DNA from: JBBIPZ01 sp037442505 [NCBI: Deltaproteobacteria bacterium] | Lineage (GTDB): Bacteria; CALINM01 | Reading direction: 5' to 3' | NCBI GenBank assembly: GCA_037442505.1 | Contig: JBBIPZ010000015.1 | Coordinates: 1 to 57,251 of the forward strand | DNA: 57,251 nt | Part shown: piece by piece, positions 44,640 to 56,100 of the stretch | Layout of the letters: each line of letters starts with the position of its first letter | Position numbering within the stretch: position 1 is the stretch's first letter | Translations under genes and position numbers: made by a program | The notes under the pieces: model-generated | The model's input: only the letters and a program-made list of their open reading frames with translations | What the model was told of the DNA's origin: nothing | The model's database searches: none

Positions 44640-45188
44640 ATGAATTTTGAGACATTTATTAATAAAACAACACTGGTACTTAAGGTTGGGGATTTAACAG
44701 AAGAAGACACAGATGCGATTGTGAATGCTGCTAATCCATCCCTTTTGGGAGGTGGAGGGGTAGATGGCGCTATTCATAGAAAAGCAGGGCCTAAAATTTT
44801 AGAAGAATGTAAAAAGATTGGACATTGTGAGCCGGGCAATGCAGTAATAACAACTGGCGGCAATTTAAAAACAAAATACATAATACATACGGTTGGACCA
44901 GTTTATATAGACGGAAGACACAATGAAGCAGAGATACTAAAAAATGCCTATACAAACTCACTTACACTTGCAAAAAATTATAAAATAAAGACTATCGCAT
45001 TTCCTTCAATAAGCACAGGGGCTTATGGCTATCCTGCTAATGAGGCTTCAAAGGTAGCCATCGAAGCGATAATATCTTTCCTTATAGAAGACACCTCTCT
45101 AACAGAAGTAAGAATGGTACTTTTTAAACCAGAAATTTTTGAAATTTATAAAGAAGCAGTCTTGCTGCTAAAACCAGGTCACATTTAA
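44640..45188 (+). CDS. Macro-domain ADP-ribose hydrolase
   Basis: 182 residues. GDLTEEDTDAIVNAANPSLLGGGGVDGAIHRKAGP and PSISTGAYGYP are the ligand loops of the MacroD/YmdB class, which removes acetyl-ADP-ribose or mono-ADP-ribose. Cytoplasmic, no partner domain. It lies nine bases after the lipoprotein gene. Confidence 0.94.
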   Translation: MNFETFINKTTLVLKVGDLTEEDTDAIVNAANPSLLGGGGVDGAIHRKAGPKILEECKKIGHCEPGNAVITTGGNLKTKYIIHTVGPVYIDGRHNEAEILKNAYTNSLTLAKNYKIKTIAFPSISTGAYGYPANEASKVAIEAIISFLIEDTSLTEVRMVLFKPEIFEIYKEAVLLLKPGHI

Positions 45189-45259
45189 AAAATAGATATC
45201 TTATATTTTTTTTGCGTGTTACAATATAAGGTGAGTAAAATTTTGAAAGGTGTAATATA

Positions 45260-46372
45260 ATGCTTCCTAAACTAACAATCAAAAACAAAACATTTTCTTT
45301 GCCAATTTTCCAGGGTGGAATGGGAATTGGTGTTTCGATGGCATCACTTGCTGGTGCTGTGTCAAAAGAAGGGGGACTTGGAATTATTTCGAGTGCCGCA
45401 ATAGACAGACTTGTTTCGAGCAGACTCGGCAAAATGGTAAGTAATTTTCAGGCTACGATAGAGGAGATTAATTTAGCAAAAAGTATTGGTAAATTTGTTG
45501 GAATTAATATAATGGTGGCTTTAAGCAAATTTTACAAGGATATAGTTAAAGCATCAATAGAAGCAGGTGTCGATGCGATTGTGTCCGGTGGCGGTCTGCC
45601 ACTTGATTTGCCTTCTATCTGCCCACCAAAAGACACGGCGCTTATTCCAATAGTTTCATCTGCGCGTTCTTTGGAGGTAATCTGCAAAAAGTGGGAGCGC
45701 CAAGGATATAGACCTGATGCCGCTGTGCTTGAAGGACCGCTTGCCGGTGGGCATTTAGGTTTTAAGCTTGAAGAAATCAATTCTGAAGAACACACATTAG
45801 AAAAACTTTTACCCCCTGTTCTAGATGTCGCAAAAAAATATGGCGATTTCCCTGTTATCGCTGCTGGCGGTATCTTTACCCACGAAGATATTGTTAAATT
45901 TATCGAAATGGGGGCGAGTGGTGTCCAGTTAGGCACGAGATTTCTGGCAACATATGAAAGTGGTGCAAATGAGGCTTATAAAGAAGCAGTCGTAAAAGCT
46001 ACTAAAGACGATATTGTAGTAGCTCATCATCCTGGCTCTCCTTGTGGTTTGCCTTTTAGGGTTATTAAATTTTCACCAATGTATCAGGCAGCTCTGGCTA
46101 AAATTAGAAAACCGTTGTGTAATTTAGGCTATCTTTTAACTAAAGATGAAGAAGGCAAATATACAAAATGTCCGGCTAAACACGACAACGAGAAGTTCTT
46201 TTGTATTTGTAATGGTTTATTAAGTTCTGGTGGATTTAACCCTTTTAATGATGCAATGCTTTTTACAGTTGGTGCAAAGGCGTACCTGATAGACAAGATT
46301 GTATCTGTAAAAGAACTCATGGAAGAGCTTGCAGGGAAGATTTTACCCACACCTGCTGTGTCTGGCAGTTAA
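45260..46372 (+). CDS. Nitronate monooxygenase-like flavin enzyme
   Basis: 370 residues, FMN TIM barrel of the 2-nitropropane dioxygenase/FabK family: [29 protein letters not shown] at the N-terminus, [10 protein letters not shown], and [13 protein letters not shown] for the phosphate end. The barrel has [21 protein letters not shown] near the C-terminus. The real substrate in anaerobes is uncertain; it may act as an enoyl reductase. AAAGGTG precedes the ATG. Converges with and overlaps the ATPase gene by four bases. Confidence 0.87.
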   Translation: MLPKLTIKNKTFSLPIFQGGMGIGVSMASLAGAVSKEGGLGIISSAAIDRLVSSRLGKMVSNFQATIEEINLAKSIGKFVGINIMVALSKFYKDIVKASIEAGVDAIVSGGGLPLDLPSICPPKDTALIPIVSSARSLEVICKKWERQGYRPDAAVLEGPLAGGHLGFKLEEINSEEHTLEKLLPPVLDVAKKYGDFPVIAAGGIFTHEDIVKFIEMGASGVQLGTRFLATYESGANEAYKEAVVKATKDDIVVAHHPGSPCGLPFRVIKFSPMYQAALAKIRKPLCNLGYLLTKDEEGKYTKCPAKHDNEKFFCICNGLLSSGGFNPFNDAMLFTVGAKAYLIDKIVSVKELMEELAGKILPTPAVSGS

Positions 46373-48957
46373 TATCTTCTTCTTTTCACAAACTTTTCCA
46401 GTTCCACAGCCCAGAAAACCACTGTTGACAACAAAATGCAGGCAATTAGCTCATTAAGGGTCAAAGGTTCTGTCCTGAAAATTTTGTTCATTGAAGGAAT
46501 GTAGATTGTTCCAAGCTGGAGAACAAAGGTAAGCAATACCGTAAATATAAGGAATGGGTTAGAAAATAACCCCTGTTTGAATAAAGACTCATGGTATGAG
46601 CGTATTGCAAGCACATGCCCCATCTGGCTTAAACATAAAACAGTAAATACCATCGTCTGCCAGTGGAAATCTCCAATATGTATTGAGTATGCCTGAGTAA
46701 ATAAAGACACTCCACCCAAAAGCAAACCTACCCAGATGATGTGATAACTCAATCCTTCAGCAAATATACTTTCCTTCGGATCCCTTGGTGGTTTTTGCAT
46801 AATATTTTTTTCTGCAGGTTCATAGGCTAAAGCAAGTCCTGGAAGGCCATCAGTTACAAGGTTTATCCAGAGGATGTGAATGGGTAAAAGCGGGATAGGT
46901 AATCCTAAAAAGGGTGCTAAAAAGATTGTCCAGATTTCTCCAGAATTACTTGTCATTGTATATTTGATGAATTTTTTTATGTTATCAAATATCCTTCTGC
47001 CTTCTTTAACAGCCTTTACTATCGTTGCAAAGTTGTCGTCAAGAAGAATCATGTCTGCAGATTCTTTAGATACATCAGTACCAGTGATGCCCATAGCAAC
47101 ACCAATATCAGCTCTTTTCAATGCCGGGGCATCATTTACACCATCGCCTGTCATTGCAACAAACTGCCCTTTATCCTGTAAAGCCTTTACTATCTTTAAC
47201 TTTTGTTCAGGCGCTACCCTTGCATAAACCCTTATATCAAGCACCATTTTTTCAAACTCTTCCAAAGATAGTTTTTCTAACTCCTTCCCTGTAATAACCT
47301 TTTTAACATCAAAATCATCGATAATTCCAATCCTTCTGGCAATATTTACAGCCGTTAAAGGATGGTCACCAGTAATCATAACCGGGATGATGCCAGCCTT
47401 TTTGCATAAAGCTACAGCTTCTTTAACCTCTTCTCTCGGCGGATCCATAAGACCAATAAAACCAACAAGCAATAAATCTTTCTCTAACTCAAAATGAGAA
47501 AAATCTTCTGGCAGTTTATCAAATATTTTTATGCCCACACCCAAGACCCTAAGTCCTTCAAATGCCATTTCATTAGAGATTTTATAAAGCTCATTTTTAT
47601 TGATTGGTTTTTTTTCACCACTTATTATAATTTCCTTTGAGTTTTCAAGTATGACTTCTATAGCACCTTTTGTGATGGAGATGAACTTTCCGTCATCCCA
47701 TCTGTGTATTGTTGTCATACATTTTCTTTCTGAGTCGAAGGGAAATTCACCGATACGTTGATAGGTTTTTTCTAAGTTTTCTTTTATGAATCCCATTTTT
47801 GATGCAAATTCGTAAAGAGCTACCTCAGTAGGATCTCCTATGACTGTTCCATCTGGAGCCTTTTTTGCATCATTTGATATGGCAACTGCTTTTAAAATGG
47901 TTTCATCATCTGTTTCACTGGACATCGTATTGTTTACATAAACCTTTTCTACAGTCATTTTGTTTAATGTAAGTGTTCCAGTCTTATCTGTGCAGATATA
48001 GGTAACAGAACCCAAAGTCTCTACGGCAGGGAGCTTCCTAATTAAAGCATTTTGGTTTACAAGTTTTTTTGCACCTAAAGCTAAAGTTATGGTTATAACA
48101 GCAGGTAATGCTTCTGGTATGGCAGCAACAGCCAAGGATATGGCTGTTAGTAACATTAAAAGTGGTTTTTCACCACGCAGGATGCCAACGATAAAGATAA
48201 TGGCGCATATTCCAAGAATTGCAAAAGATAGCTTTTTACCAAACTGCTCAAGCCTTTTTTGAAGCGGAGTTTTTAAATCCTCTTCGTCTTGAAGCATTGT
48301 TGCGATCTTTCCTATCTCTGTATTCATCCCTGTATCAGTAACAACGCCAATGCCTCTGCCGTAGGTTACAAGTGTACCTTTAAAAGCCATGTTTTTTCTG
48401 TCACCGATAGGGACTTCATCATTTATGGACTTTGTCATTTTTTCAGATGGGATTGATTCCCCAGTTAATGCAGCCTCTTCAATTTTAAGATTGTATGCTT
48501 CTATCAACCTTAAGTCAGCAGGGACAATGTTGCCAGCAGTTAAATGCACTATATCACCTGGCACCAAGTATTTTGTTTCTATTGTTTGTGTTTTATTATC
48601 CCTTACAACAACGGCATTTGTAGCAGACATCTTTTTTAATGCAGCCATAGCCTTTTCTGCTCTATATTCTTGAATGAAACCTATAATGGCGTTGATTATC
48701 ACAATTATAATGATTACGAACGTATCTGAAACGTCTCCAATGATGCCAGAGATGATAGCCGCAGCAAGCAAGATTATTATCATCAAGTCTTTGAACTGTT
48801 CTAAAAAAATTTGAATGGGCGTTTTTTGCTTCTTTTCGATAAGTTCGTTAGGTCCAAAATCTTTAAATCTTCTTTCTGCTTCATCCGGAGAAAGCCCTGA
48901 AAAGGATACTTTTAGTTCTTTTAAAACGTCATCAACGTTTTTTTTATGCCAGTTCAT
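46369..48957 (-). CDS. P-type cation ATPase (Ca2+/Mn2+ type, YloB-like)
   Basis: 862 residues, P-type IIA layout. Actuator TGES (ALTGESIPS), transmembrane [17 protein letters not shown] with the PE(A)LP ion site, phosphorylation DKTGTLT, KGA nucleotide motif, and [12 protein letters not shown] hinge. This class expels Ca2+ or Mn2+. It is the third gene after a manganese riboswitch, htpX and purE, which favours manganese export as at least part of its job. AGGAG precedes the ATG. Confidence 0.93.
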   Translation of the reverse strand: MNWHKKNVDDVLKELKVSFSGLSPDEAERRFKDFGPNELIEKKQKTPIQIFLEQFKDLMIIILLAAAIISGIIGDVSDTFVIIIIVIINAIIGFIQEYRAEKAMAALKKMSATNAVVVRDNKTQTIETKYLVPGDIVHLTAGNIVPADLRLIEAYNLKIEEAALTGESIPSEKMTKSINDEVPIGDRKNMAFKGTLVTYGRGIGVVTDTGMNTEIGKIATMLQDEEDLKTPLQKRLEQFGKKLSFAILGICAIIFIVGILRGEKPLLMLLTAISLAVAAIPEALPAVITITLALGAKKLVNQNALIRKLPAVETLGSVTYICTDKTGTLTLNKMTVEKVYVNNTMSSETDDETILKAVAISNDAKKAPDGTVIGDPTEVALYEFASKMGFIKENLEKTYQRIGEFPFDSERKCMTTIHRWDDGKFISITKGAIEVILENSKEIIISGEKKPINKNELYKISNEMAFEGLRVLGVGIKIFDKLPEDFSHFELEKDLLLVGFIGLMDPPREEVKEAVALCKKAGIIPVMITGDHPLTAVNIARRIGIIDDFDVKKVITGKELEKLSLEEFEKMVLDIRVYARVAPEQKLKIVKALQDKGQFVAMTGDGVNDAPALKRADIGVAMGITGTDVSKESADMILLDDNFATIVKAVKEGRRIFDNIKKFIKYTMTSNSGEIWTIFLAPFLGLPIPLLPIHILWINLVTDGLPGLALAYEPAEKNIMQKPPRDPKESIFAEGLSYHIIWVGLLLGGVSLFTQAYSIHIGDFHWQTMVFTVLCLSQMGHVLAIRSYHESLFKQGLFSNPFLIFTVLLTFVLQLGTIYIPSMNKIFRTEPLTLNELIACILLSTVVFWAVELEKFVKRRRY

Positions 48958-49018
48958 TTTAGTTCTCCTATATTTTCAAATGCTTACAAAGAATGATATC
49001 TCTTAAAAGGGAGGAGTT

Positions 49019-49102
49019 CTATTTCACACATTTCTCAAAAAGATTTTTTCTTTTGTAATAGCTTTCGCTAAGTTTAGAAATGCTTTTAAATAACTTTTCC
49101 AT
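49019..49102 (-). CDS. Possible 27-residue peptide between purE and the ATPase
   Basis: ATG overlaps the purE stop (TAATG), then MEKLFKSISKLSESYYKRKNL..., a basic amphipathic peptide ending at 49019. Overlap with purE could give coupled translation. No homology recognised; this may be chance. Confidence 0.25.
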   Translation of the reverse strand: MEKLFKSISKLSESYYKRKNLFEKCVK

Positions 49103-49593
49103 TACTTATTTTGAAGTTCGGCGTCTTTTTTCAAGAGGCTCTCTCTTGTTTTAGCTCTATATTCTTCTAACTTTTGGGTGATTTCAGGATATTTTATTGA
49201 AAGCATTGAACAGGCTAAATATGCGGCATTTTTTACGCCGTCGATAGCGATTGTGGCGACAGGAATGCCCGGCGGCATCATTACGGTGGAATAAAGAGCA
49301 TCTACGCCGTTTAAAGCACCCGAAGCAAGTGGGACACCAATTACTGGCAAAGTAGTATTAGCTGCAACCACACCTGCTAAATGAGCAGCCATTCCTGCAC
49401 CACAGATTATAACCTCTATGCCATTGTCTCTTGCTTTTTTTGCAAGTTCCATCGTCCTTTCAGGAAGTCTATGGGCGGAAGATATATGCATTTCATAACC
49501 TACACCCATTTCTTTCAAAACTTCTACAGCTTTACTCATTATAGGGAGATCACTGTCGCTTCCCATCAAAATCAAAACTTTTGGGTTATTCAT
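49102..49593 (-). CDS. purE: N5-carboxyaminoimidazole ribonucleotide mutase
   Basis: 163 residues, class I PurE: MGSDSDLPIM, ISSAHRLPERT, GAGMAAHLAGV and the PVIGVPL block. It carries out the carboxylation step of purine synthesis; the partner purK is not adjacent. It lies 28 bases after htpX on the same strand. Confidence 0.97.
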   Translation of the reverse strand: MNNPKVLILMGSDSDLPIMSKAVEVLKEMGVGYEMHISSAHRLPERTMELAKKARDNGIEVIICGAGMAAHLAGVVAANTTLPVIGVPLASGALNGVDALYSTVMMPPGIPVATIAIDGVKNAAYLACSMLSIKYPEITQKLEEYRAKTRESLLKKDAELQNK

Positions 49594-49621
49594 TGTTCTG
49601 TCTCCGTATCTTCAGTTTAAC

Positions 49622-50467
49622 CTATCTGCCATAAGCCATTGATTCTAATCTTGCTATTCTGTCTTCAATAGGTGGATGTGTGCTAAAAAGCCTTGCGAAA
49701 CCACCACCTGTCAACGGATTGACAATAAACAAGTGGGTAGTAGATGGATTTGCTTCCATTGGAATTCTTTGAGATGCCATGTGTAGTTTCTTAAGTGCAT
49801 TGGCAAGATAGAGAGGATTTCCACAAACCTTTGCACCAGCCTCGTCTGCGCCATATTCCCTTGCCCTTGATATCGCTAACTGTATAAGCATAGCTGCAAT
49901 TGGTGCAACTATCATCATAACAAGCGCTACGATAGGATTTCCACCTTCTTCGTCCCTGTCTCTTCCTCCAAAAATCATTGCCCATTGAGCCATTTGTGCA
50001 AGATAACTGATAGCGCCTGCTATGGCAGCAGCGATCGTTGCTACCAGTATATCTCTGTTTCTTATATGAGAAAGTTCATGTGCAATGACACCTTCAATCT
50101 CTTCTTTTGAAAGAAGTCTCAAAATCCCTGTTGTAACAGCTACAGCAGAATGTTCTGGATTTCTCCCTGTTGCAAATGCATTGGGTTGGGCTTGCTCGAT
50201 TATATAAACCTTAGGCATAGGAAGCCCTGCTGCTTGAGATAGTCTTTTGACTATACCGTATAGTTCGGGTGCATCTCTTTCTGTGACTTCTTCAGCACCG
50301 TACATTTTTAAAACAATTTTGTCACTAAACCAGTATGCAAAAAAGTTCATGCCAAATGCCATAAACAGGGCAAATGTCATACCTGATTTTCCTCCAATAA
50401 GTCCACCAAAAAATACAAACATTAATGTCAAAACCATCATCAATAGCATAGTTTTAATTCCATTCAT
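49622..50467 (-). CDS. htpX: Membrane metalloprotease HtpX
   Basis: 281 residues from the ATG at 50467, which has AGGAGGT at the normal distance; the longer reading to 50518 would run into the riboswitch terminator. HEISH-type zinc site as [10 protein letters not shown] near residue 125, two N-terminal and two central transmembrane helices, and a second Glu (EYGADEAG). HtpX degrades misfolded membrane proteins. First gene of the operon controlled by the Mn riboswitch. Confidence 0.96.
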   Translation of the reverse strand: MNGIKTMLLMMVLTLMFVFFGGLIGGKSGMTFALFMAFGMNFFAYWFSDKIVLKMYGAEEVTERDAPELYGIVKRLSQAAGLPMPKVYIIEQAQPNAFATGRNPEHSAVAVTTGILRLLSKEEIEGVIAHELSHIRNRDILVATIAAAIAGAISYLAQMAQWAMIFGGRDRDEEGGNPIVALVMMIVAPIAAMLIQLAISRAREYGADEAGAKVCGNPLYLANALKKLHMASQRIPMEANPSTTHLFIVNPLTGGGFARLFSTHPPIEDRIARLESMAYGR

Positions 50468-50493
50468 AATGTTACCTCCTAAAATTTTATATA

Positions 50494-50640
50494 AAAAAAC
50501 CTTTGCCACAATAAACAAACAACGTTTACTGCGGCAAAGGTCTCGCTTGTTAAGTTAATGAACCTAACCGATGGACCCGGTCTGATACTATCAGACGTGT
50601 TGACGTTTACCATCGATATAAGCTACTCCCCTTTACCATA
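50494..50640 (-). ncRNA. yybP-ykoY manganese riboswitch with terminator
   Basis: On the minus strand the hallmark blocks appear in order: AAAGGGGAGTAGC, GTCAACA, and GCGAGACCTTTGCC. ACCTTTGCC then pairs with GGCAAAGGT (50507-50499) to form a long hairpin followed by a T run, an expression-platform terminator just before the htpX ribosome site. Mn2+ binding by this class turns on downstream genes. The rest of 50468-50796 is this element and the hppA promoter. Confidence 0.92.
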
Positions 50641-50718
50641 TTAGCTCGTAACTATGATAATCATTAAATGTCTATTTGTCAAGGAATGATTTCTTTTGGG
50701 CTCGAGTTAAAATTAATC

Positions 50719-50747
50719 TTGACAAAAGCTGGTATAAAATGTAATAA
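50719..50747 (+). promoter_or_regulatory. Promoter of the membrane pyrophosphatase
   Basis: TTGACA (50719-50724), 17 bases, TAATAA (50742-50747). AAGGGGG lies before the ATG at 50797. Confidence 0.65.
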
Positions 50748-50796
50748 ATATTCTGCTCAAGCTTAAACTGAAAACTATTACACAAGGGGGGACGAT

Positions 50797-52809
50797 ATGA
50801 ACAGTTTTCTAATTTACGTTTTGCCTGCACTTGGTATACTTGGGATTATTGTCGCATTCGGTCTTTTTAGTGCGATAGCTTCCAAACCAGCAGGTAACGA
50901 AAGGATGCAGGAGATAGCCGGGTTGATCGAGCAGGGCGCAATGGCATTTTTGAAAAGAGAGTACAAAAGCCTTGCTATTTTTATTGCTATCGTAGCCGTG
51001 TTGTTAGGTGTTTTTCTCAATGTTCAGATTGCCATAGTTTATGTTTGTGGTGGTCTATCTTCTGTTCTGGCTGGTATCTTTGGCATGAAGGCCGCTGTTA
51101 AAGCAAATGTAAGAACTTCCTGGGCTGCAAAGGAACGGGGAGAAGGTGCCGCATTAATGGTCGCATTCAATGGTGGTGCGGTTATGGGTATGGCTGTTGC
51201 AGGATTGGGACTTTTAGGTGTTGGAATCTTCTTTATCATTTTTGGACAGCCCGAAACGGCAGCTATTATCAATGGTTATGCGATGGGAGCTTCCTCAATA
51301 GCGCTCTTTGCAAGGGTTGGTGGTGGAATCTACACAAAGGCAGCGGATGTTGGTTCTGACCTTGTTGGTAAAGTTGAGGCTGGAATTCCAGAGGACGATC
51401 CCAGAAATCCTGGTGTTATTGCTGACAATGTTGGTGATAACGTTGGTGACGTAGCAGGTATGGGAGCAGATATTTTTGAATCCTATGTAGGTGCTATTGT
51501 TGCAACAGTTGCCATCGGTGCAACGGTTGTACCAGGTTCGATAGAAGCAGCTTTAGGTTCTAAGTTAAATTTAATGGTGTTGCCTATCGCTTATGCCGCT
51601 GTGGGAATCATTGCTTCGATTATCAGCATTGCTTTAATGAAGGTATTTGCTAAATCAGGTCCAGCAGCAGCTTTAAGAAACGCAACGTTTTCTTCCTCTA
51701 TTTTATTTTTAATTTTTGCATGGATTACCACATATTTCTTAGATGTAAAAAATTCTGTTTTTGTTGCGGTTTTAGCTGGTAACGTAATTGGTGTTATCAT
51801 TGGTCTTGTTACAGAGTACTACACATCGAGCAAACCAATAGTTAAAATAGCCGAGCAAAGCCAGAGTGGTCCTGCTACCAACATCATTACAGGGCTTGCA
51901 GTGGGACTGGAAAGTACCGCTATACCAGTTCTTTTTATCTGTGCAGCAATCTTTGTTGCAAATGCTGTAGCTGGTGTTTATGGCATTGGTGTTGCGGGAG
52001 TTGGAATGCTTGCTACAGTTGGTCTTGTCATGTCAGTTGACGCTTATGGACCTATTGCAGACAATGCGGGTGGTATCACAGAAATGGCAGAATTAGGAAA
52101 AGATGTTAGAAAAATAACTGATAAACTTGACTCCTTAGGAAATACTACTGCTGCTATAGGTAAGGGCTTTGCTATCGGTTCTGCAGCACTTACCGCATTA
52201 GCACTTTTTGTTGCTTATAAACAGGCAGTTATGGTCAAGTATCCTAATTTTACTATCGATCTTACAAAACCGAGTGTTGTTATTGGACTACTTATTGGAG
52301 GTATCATTCCTTTCTTGATTGGCGCTTTTACAATGACATCCGTTGGTAAGGCTGCTTATGATATGGTTCAGGAAATTAGGAGACAGTTTAGAGAAATACC
52401 CGGACTTCTCGAAGGTAAACCAGGAGTAAAGCCAGATCCAGCAACGTGTGTTGATATCAGTACAAAGGCAGCCCTGAGAGAGATGATTTTACCAGGTATA
52501 ACTGCTGTTATAGCTCCAGTTTTGGTTGGCTTTATACTTGGACCTGAGGCATTGGCTGGGCTTCTTGCTGGCGCAACAGTTGCGGGTGTTCTTCTGGCTC
52601 TTATGATGGCAAATGCAGGTGGTGCGTGGGATAATGCAAAAAAACATATAGAAGCAGGAAACTTAGGTGGAAAGGGTTCAGACCCACACAAAGCTGCGGT
52701 TGTTGGCGATACAGTTGGCGATCCTTTTAAAGACACATCTGGACCTTCAATGAACATTCTCATCAAGCTTATGAGTGTTGTATCACTTGTTATTGCACCA
52801 CTTCTCTAA
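50797..52809 (+). CDS. hppA: Membrane-bound proton/sodium pyrophosphatase
   Basis: 670 residues, about 16 transmembrane helices. Pyrophosphate-site blocks [35 protein letters not shown] and a C-terminal [15 protein letters not shown]. The GNTTAA motif (not GNTTKA) marks the K+-dependent class, which includes Na+ pumps and H+ pumps; the pumped ion cannot be decided here. It uses PPi energy to charge the membrane. Confidence 0.97.
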   Translation: MNSFLIYVLPALGILGIIVAFGLFSAIASKPAGNERMQEIAGLIEQGAMAFLKREYKSLAIFIAIVAVLLGVFLNVQIAIVYVCGGLSSVLAGIFGMKAAVKANVRTSWAAKERGEGAALMVAFNGGAVMGMAVAGLGLLGVGIFFIIFGQPETAAIINGYAMGASSIALFARVGGGIYTKAADVGSDLVGKVEAGIPEDDPRNPGVIADNVGDNVGDVAGMGADIFESYVGAIVATVAIGATVVPGSIEAALGSKLNLMVLPIAYAAVGIIASIISIALMKVFAKSGPAAALRNATFSSSILFLIFAWITTYFLDVKNSVFVAVLAGNVIGVIIGLVTEYYTSSKPIVKIAEQSQSGPATNIITGLAVGLESTAIPVLFICAAIFVANAVAGVYGIGVAGVGMLATVGLVMSVDAYGPIADNAGGITEMAELGKDVRKITDKLDSLGNTTAAIGKGFAIGSAALTALALFVAYKQAVMVKYPNFTIDLTKPSVVIGLLIGGIIPFLIGAFTMTSVGKAAYDMVQEIRRQFREIPGLLEGKPGVKPDPATCVDISTKAALREMILPGITAVIAPVLVGFILGPEALAGLLAGATVAGVLLALMMANAGGAWDNAKKHIEAGNLGGKGSDPHKAAVVGDTVGDPFKDTSGPSMNILIKLMSVVSLVIAPLL

Positions 52810-52837
52810 CAGATATAAGTAAATTTAAACACAGCGT

Positions 52838-52864
52838 AAAGGGCGTCTTTTGACGCCCTTTTTT
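52838..52864 (+). terminator. Intrinsic terminator after hppA
   Basis: AAAGGGCGTC (52838-52847), TTTT loop, GACGCCCTTT (52852-52861), T run. Confidence 0.92.
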
Positions 52865-52885
52865 ATTGTCAGAATCTTTGAAAAA

Positions 52886-52954
52886 AGGGACAGACCCTCA
52901 ATCAAAATTAAATTTATCCACCATTTCTGTTATTCTGAACGAAGTGAATAATCT
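52886..52954. repeat. Dispersed short repeats between hppA and the repeat lipoprotein
   Basis: GGGACAGACCC (52887-52897) repeats the 2741-2755 motif. A second element, TATTCTGAACGAAGTGAATAATCT (52931-52954 in two parts TATTCTGAACGAAG and TGAATAATCT), resembles the TTCTGAACGAAGTGAAGAATCT repeat seen in many genomes. No gene in 52810-53110. Confidence 0.4.
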
Positions 52955-53010
52955 AAAACTTTGTCCTCTTATATAAATTTTTTACCACAACACGAAAAGG
53001 CTTTATTTTC

Positions 53011-53039
53011 TTGACAGTGCTTAAGTATAATATTAAAAT
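53011..53039 (+). promoter_or_regulatory. Promoter of the repeat lipoprotein
   Basis: TTGACA (53011-53016), 17 bases, TAAAAT (53034-53039), followed by GGAGGG just before the GTG at 53111. Confidence 0.65.
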
Positions 53040-53110
53040 TTGCTGAGGGATGTTTGTATTTAAAGGCATTATTGCTTTAAATATTTGGAAAATTTTTTCA
53101 GGAGGGTAAC

Positions 53111-56100
53111 GTGAAAAAACAGGCTTTGATGATATTGTTATCACTTCTTCTGGTATCTATATTTGTCCGATGTGGTAGTAATGGTGTACATAAAGACCCA
53201 AACGGCATCCTTGACAGGGAAGTTTCAGGTGGTAAAGTTAAGGTTGCAAAGCTTGAAGGCAACGAAATACTTTTAAGTGGTATCGGTATCAAGCAGGGCG
53301 TTTACTCCTCCATATTAAGAGGCGATCAACAAAATCCACACGTAATTTACCTTCCTGATAAAAAATTATACTTTGTGGTGTGGGAAGATTATAGAAATGC
53401 CGCTAATACAGGTTCAGATATATATGGTCAGTTTGTAAATGCAGATGGCACAATATGTGGCGAGTCGTTTGCAATATCAAATGCTGCAGGCAATCAGACT
53501 GCTCCAAGGGCGGCTTATAGAGATAAGGATGTCCTTCAAAATGCAACTGGTAACGATAAGATAGTGGTTGTGTGGCAGGATGAGCGAGGTGGCGATGATG
53601 CAGGATATATATTTTTTAAAGAAATTGATGTACAAGCTATCAATGCTTCCTGTGGAGGTTATGTTATAGGGACTGAAAAAACCTTTTCCTTTGAAGACGC
53701 AAAACAGTACAGAGATGGTTCTGCTATAGAATATGTTGGGCAGGGTGACGGGATAACAAACAGCTTTAACATCAATTTAAGCTACTTTCCTGTTGTTCCT
53801 GGTTCTGTAAGTATAAGTGATGGTGAACAGACGATTTCAGATGATGGTGCTGGCAATATTGGTGGGGGGACAATCAATTACAATACCGGGGCGATTACCT
53901 CTTTTTCTTTTACGAATGCACCTAAAAAATATTCTCGAATTCTTGTTAGCTACAGGATAAACAGAAAGTTATCAGGAACATCAAAATCTTTTAGCAACCT
54001 AAGCGGTATAACTACATTCTCCGGAAATGTAACTTTGGGCGAAGTCCCTGTCGTGCCAGGAAGCTTTTCAATTACCGTAAGCGGTGGATTTGTTTATGAC
54101 AATGGTGATGGGACTTTAACAGGCAATGGTACTGGTACGATTAATTATAGTGCAGGCAATTTCTCTTTTACCTTTCAGACTCCATTACCAAAAGGTGCAT
54201 CAGCAACAATAGCCTATAATTACTATTCCGATTCAGAAAGAGAAATAACGCTTAGTAACTATGGTTCACGTTTAGTTTCAAGGCAGCTACCAAAAATTAA
54301 CTTTGATCCTGTTAAAGATAGATTTAATATCGTCTGGATAGATGTCAGGGATAAACAAAATATGTCTTCCGAACTTGCCTTTGGACATACGCCTGTCACA
54401 TGGATTTTTGGTGATAAACGATTTCCGGGCTACGCAAGCGTTGATGGAAATACACTAAGCGAGCAAAAAAACTGTCTTGGCATTCAGAAGGCAGATGTAA
54501 TAAGAAATAACGTAAATAGATTGAACAGAATGATAACAGCTTCTGGAACGGCACTTACAGAAGAATACACTTATGAGTTTTTTACAAATGCAAACAACCC
54601 CGATGTAGCATCTGACACGACAACACCTGAGACCTTAACAGCTTTTGAAGGTGTGAGAAATAAGGGTGTGATGCAAAATACCTGCACTGACAAAGGTAAC
54701 GATGGAGGATGTAACTTTTGGGACGTTGTTGCAACTACCTTTACCACTCAAAGTTACGATGATGGTTTTAATCATATCTATGCGACCTTTTCTCAAGAAG
54801 TATGTCTTGCATCTGTCCAGACAAAAAAGATTGATTTGAGCGGAGTAGCAGCTTATTATCCTTCCATCTCCTATGACCCAATTACAAAAAGGTTTGTTAT
54901 CGTCTGGGAAGATATGCGTGAGGATGAAAACAACAAATCAGGAAATACAAAAATATATGGGCAACTGCTATTTTCAGGTGGTGGGCTTTATAAAAACAAT
55001 TTCCTTGTAAGCTATCAGGATACAAATAATGATGGTGCTCAGGATGACAATGTGAAAAACAGTAATCAGTCAAAGCCGTATGTAACTTACGATAGCGTCA
55101 ATCAAAGATTTTTTGTAATCTGGCAGGATGGTAGAAATGGCGATATTTCGTCAGAAAACCTTGATATTTTTGGACAGTATGTTGATCTGGAAGGCTCAAG
55201 AAGAGGTAACAACTATGCGATATCACAGTCTCAAGGAAACCAGCTTGTTCCAACCATAGCTTATAGTAATGATGACAACAAGTTTCTTGCAGTCTGGAAG
55301 GATGCGAGGAATTTTAACACCTATGGCTCTGATGTGTATGGTCAGAGATTTAGCCTTGGTAACCCTGCTTTGTTTTTACTTAAGCTTGACAACACGCCAT
55401 TTTCACCACCGCTACTCGATTTTGGAACTGTTACAACAGGTCAGTTTGCAACACAGTCGTTTAAGATAAAGAATGTTGGTGATACGACATTGAGGGTTGA
55501 TTACGTTTCCACACCAACATTTAGTAATTTCAGTTCTACAACGTTTACTCATCAATCTTTACCTTCACAGCTGTCGGCGCAGGACGATGGAAACTATCTT
55601 GACCTTGTACCGGGTGCAGAGACAACCCTTACTGTTAAGTTTGCCCCAAAAAATTCCGGGAGTTTTACATCTTCGTTTAATATAGTATCCGATGGAGGTA
55701 CCGCAACAGTAAACTTGCAGGGCAGTTCCGTACAACCATCTATCTCTGTTGATACAAACAATCTTGATTTTGGCGATGTGAAGGTAAACAATACAAAGGT
55801 GCTTTCTTTTAAAATCACAAATACTGGCAATCAGCCTTTTAGTGTAACTAATATAACTGGTGCTGCTGCTCCATTTACTTTATCTGGAACAACATCAGGG
55901 CAGCTTGACTCTGGAGACTACATAACAGTTCAAGTTACATTTGCGCCCACACAATCGGGCAATTTTACTGCCAAGCTTGATATTCAAACAGATGTAACGG
56001 GATTATCTCAAACAATTAATCTCTCTGGAAACGGTATCGCCCCACAGACATCTGTTAGCTCCACGGCACTCGATTTTGGTACTCAGCTTATTACAGGCAC

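Noticed and set aside
55269-55830. Short ORFs on both strands within the repeat lipoprotein
   Set aside because: Overlapped by the long open frame that carries recognisable repeats.
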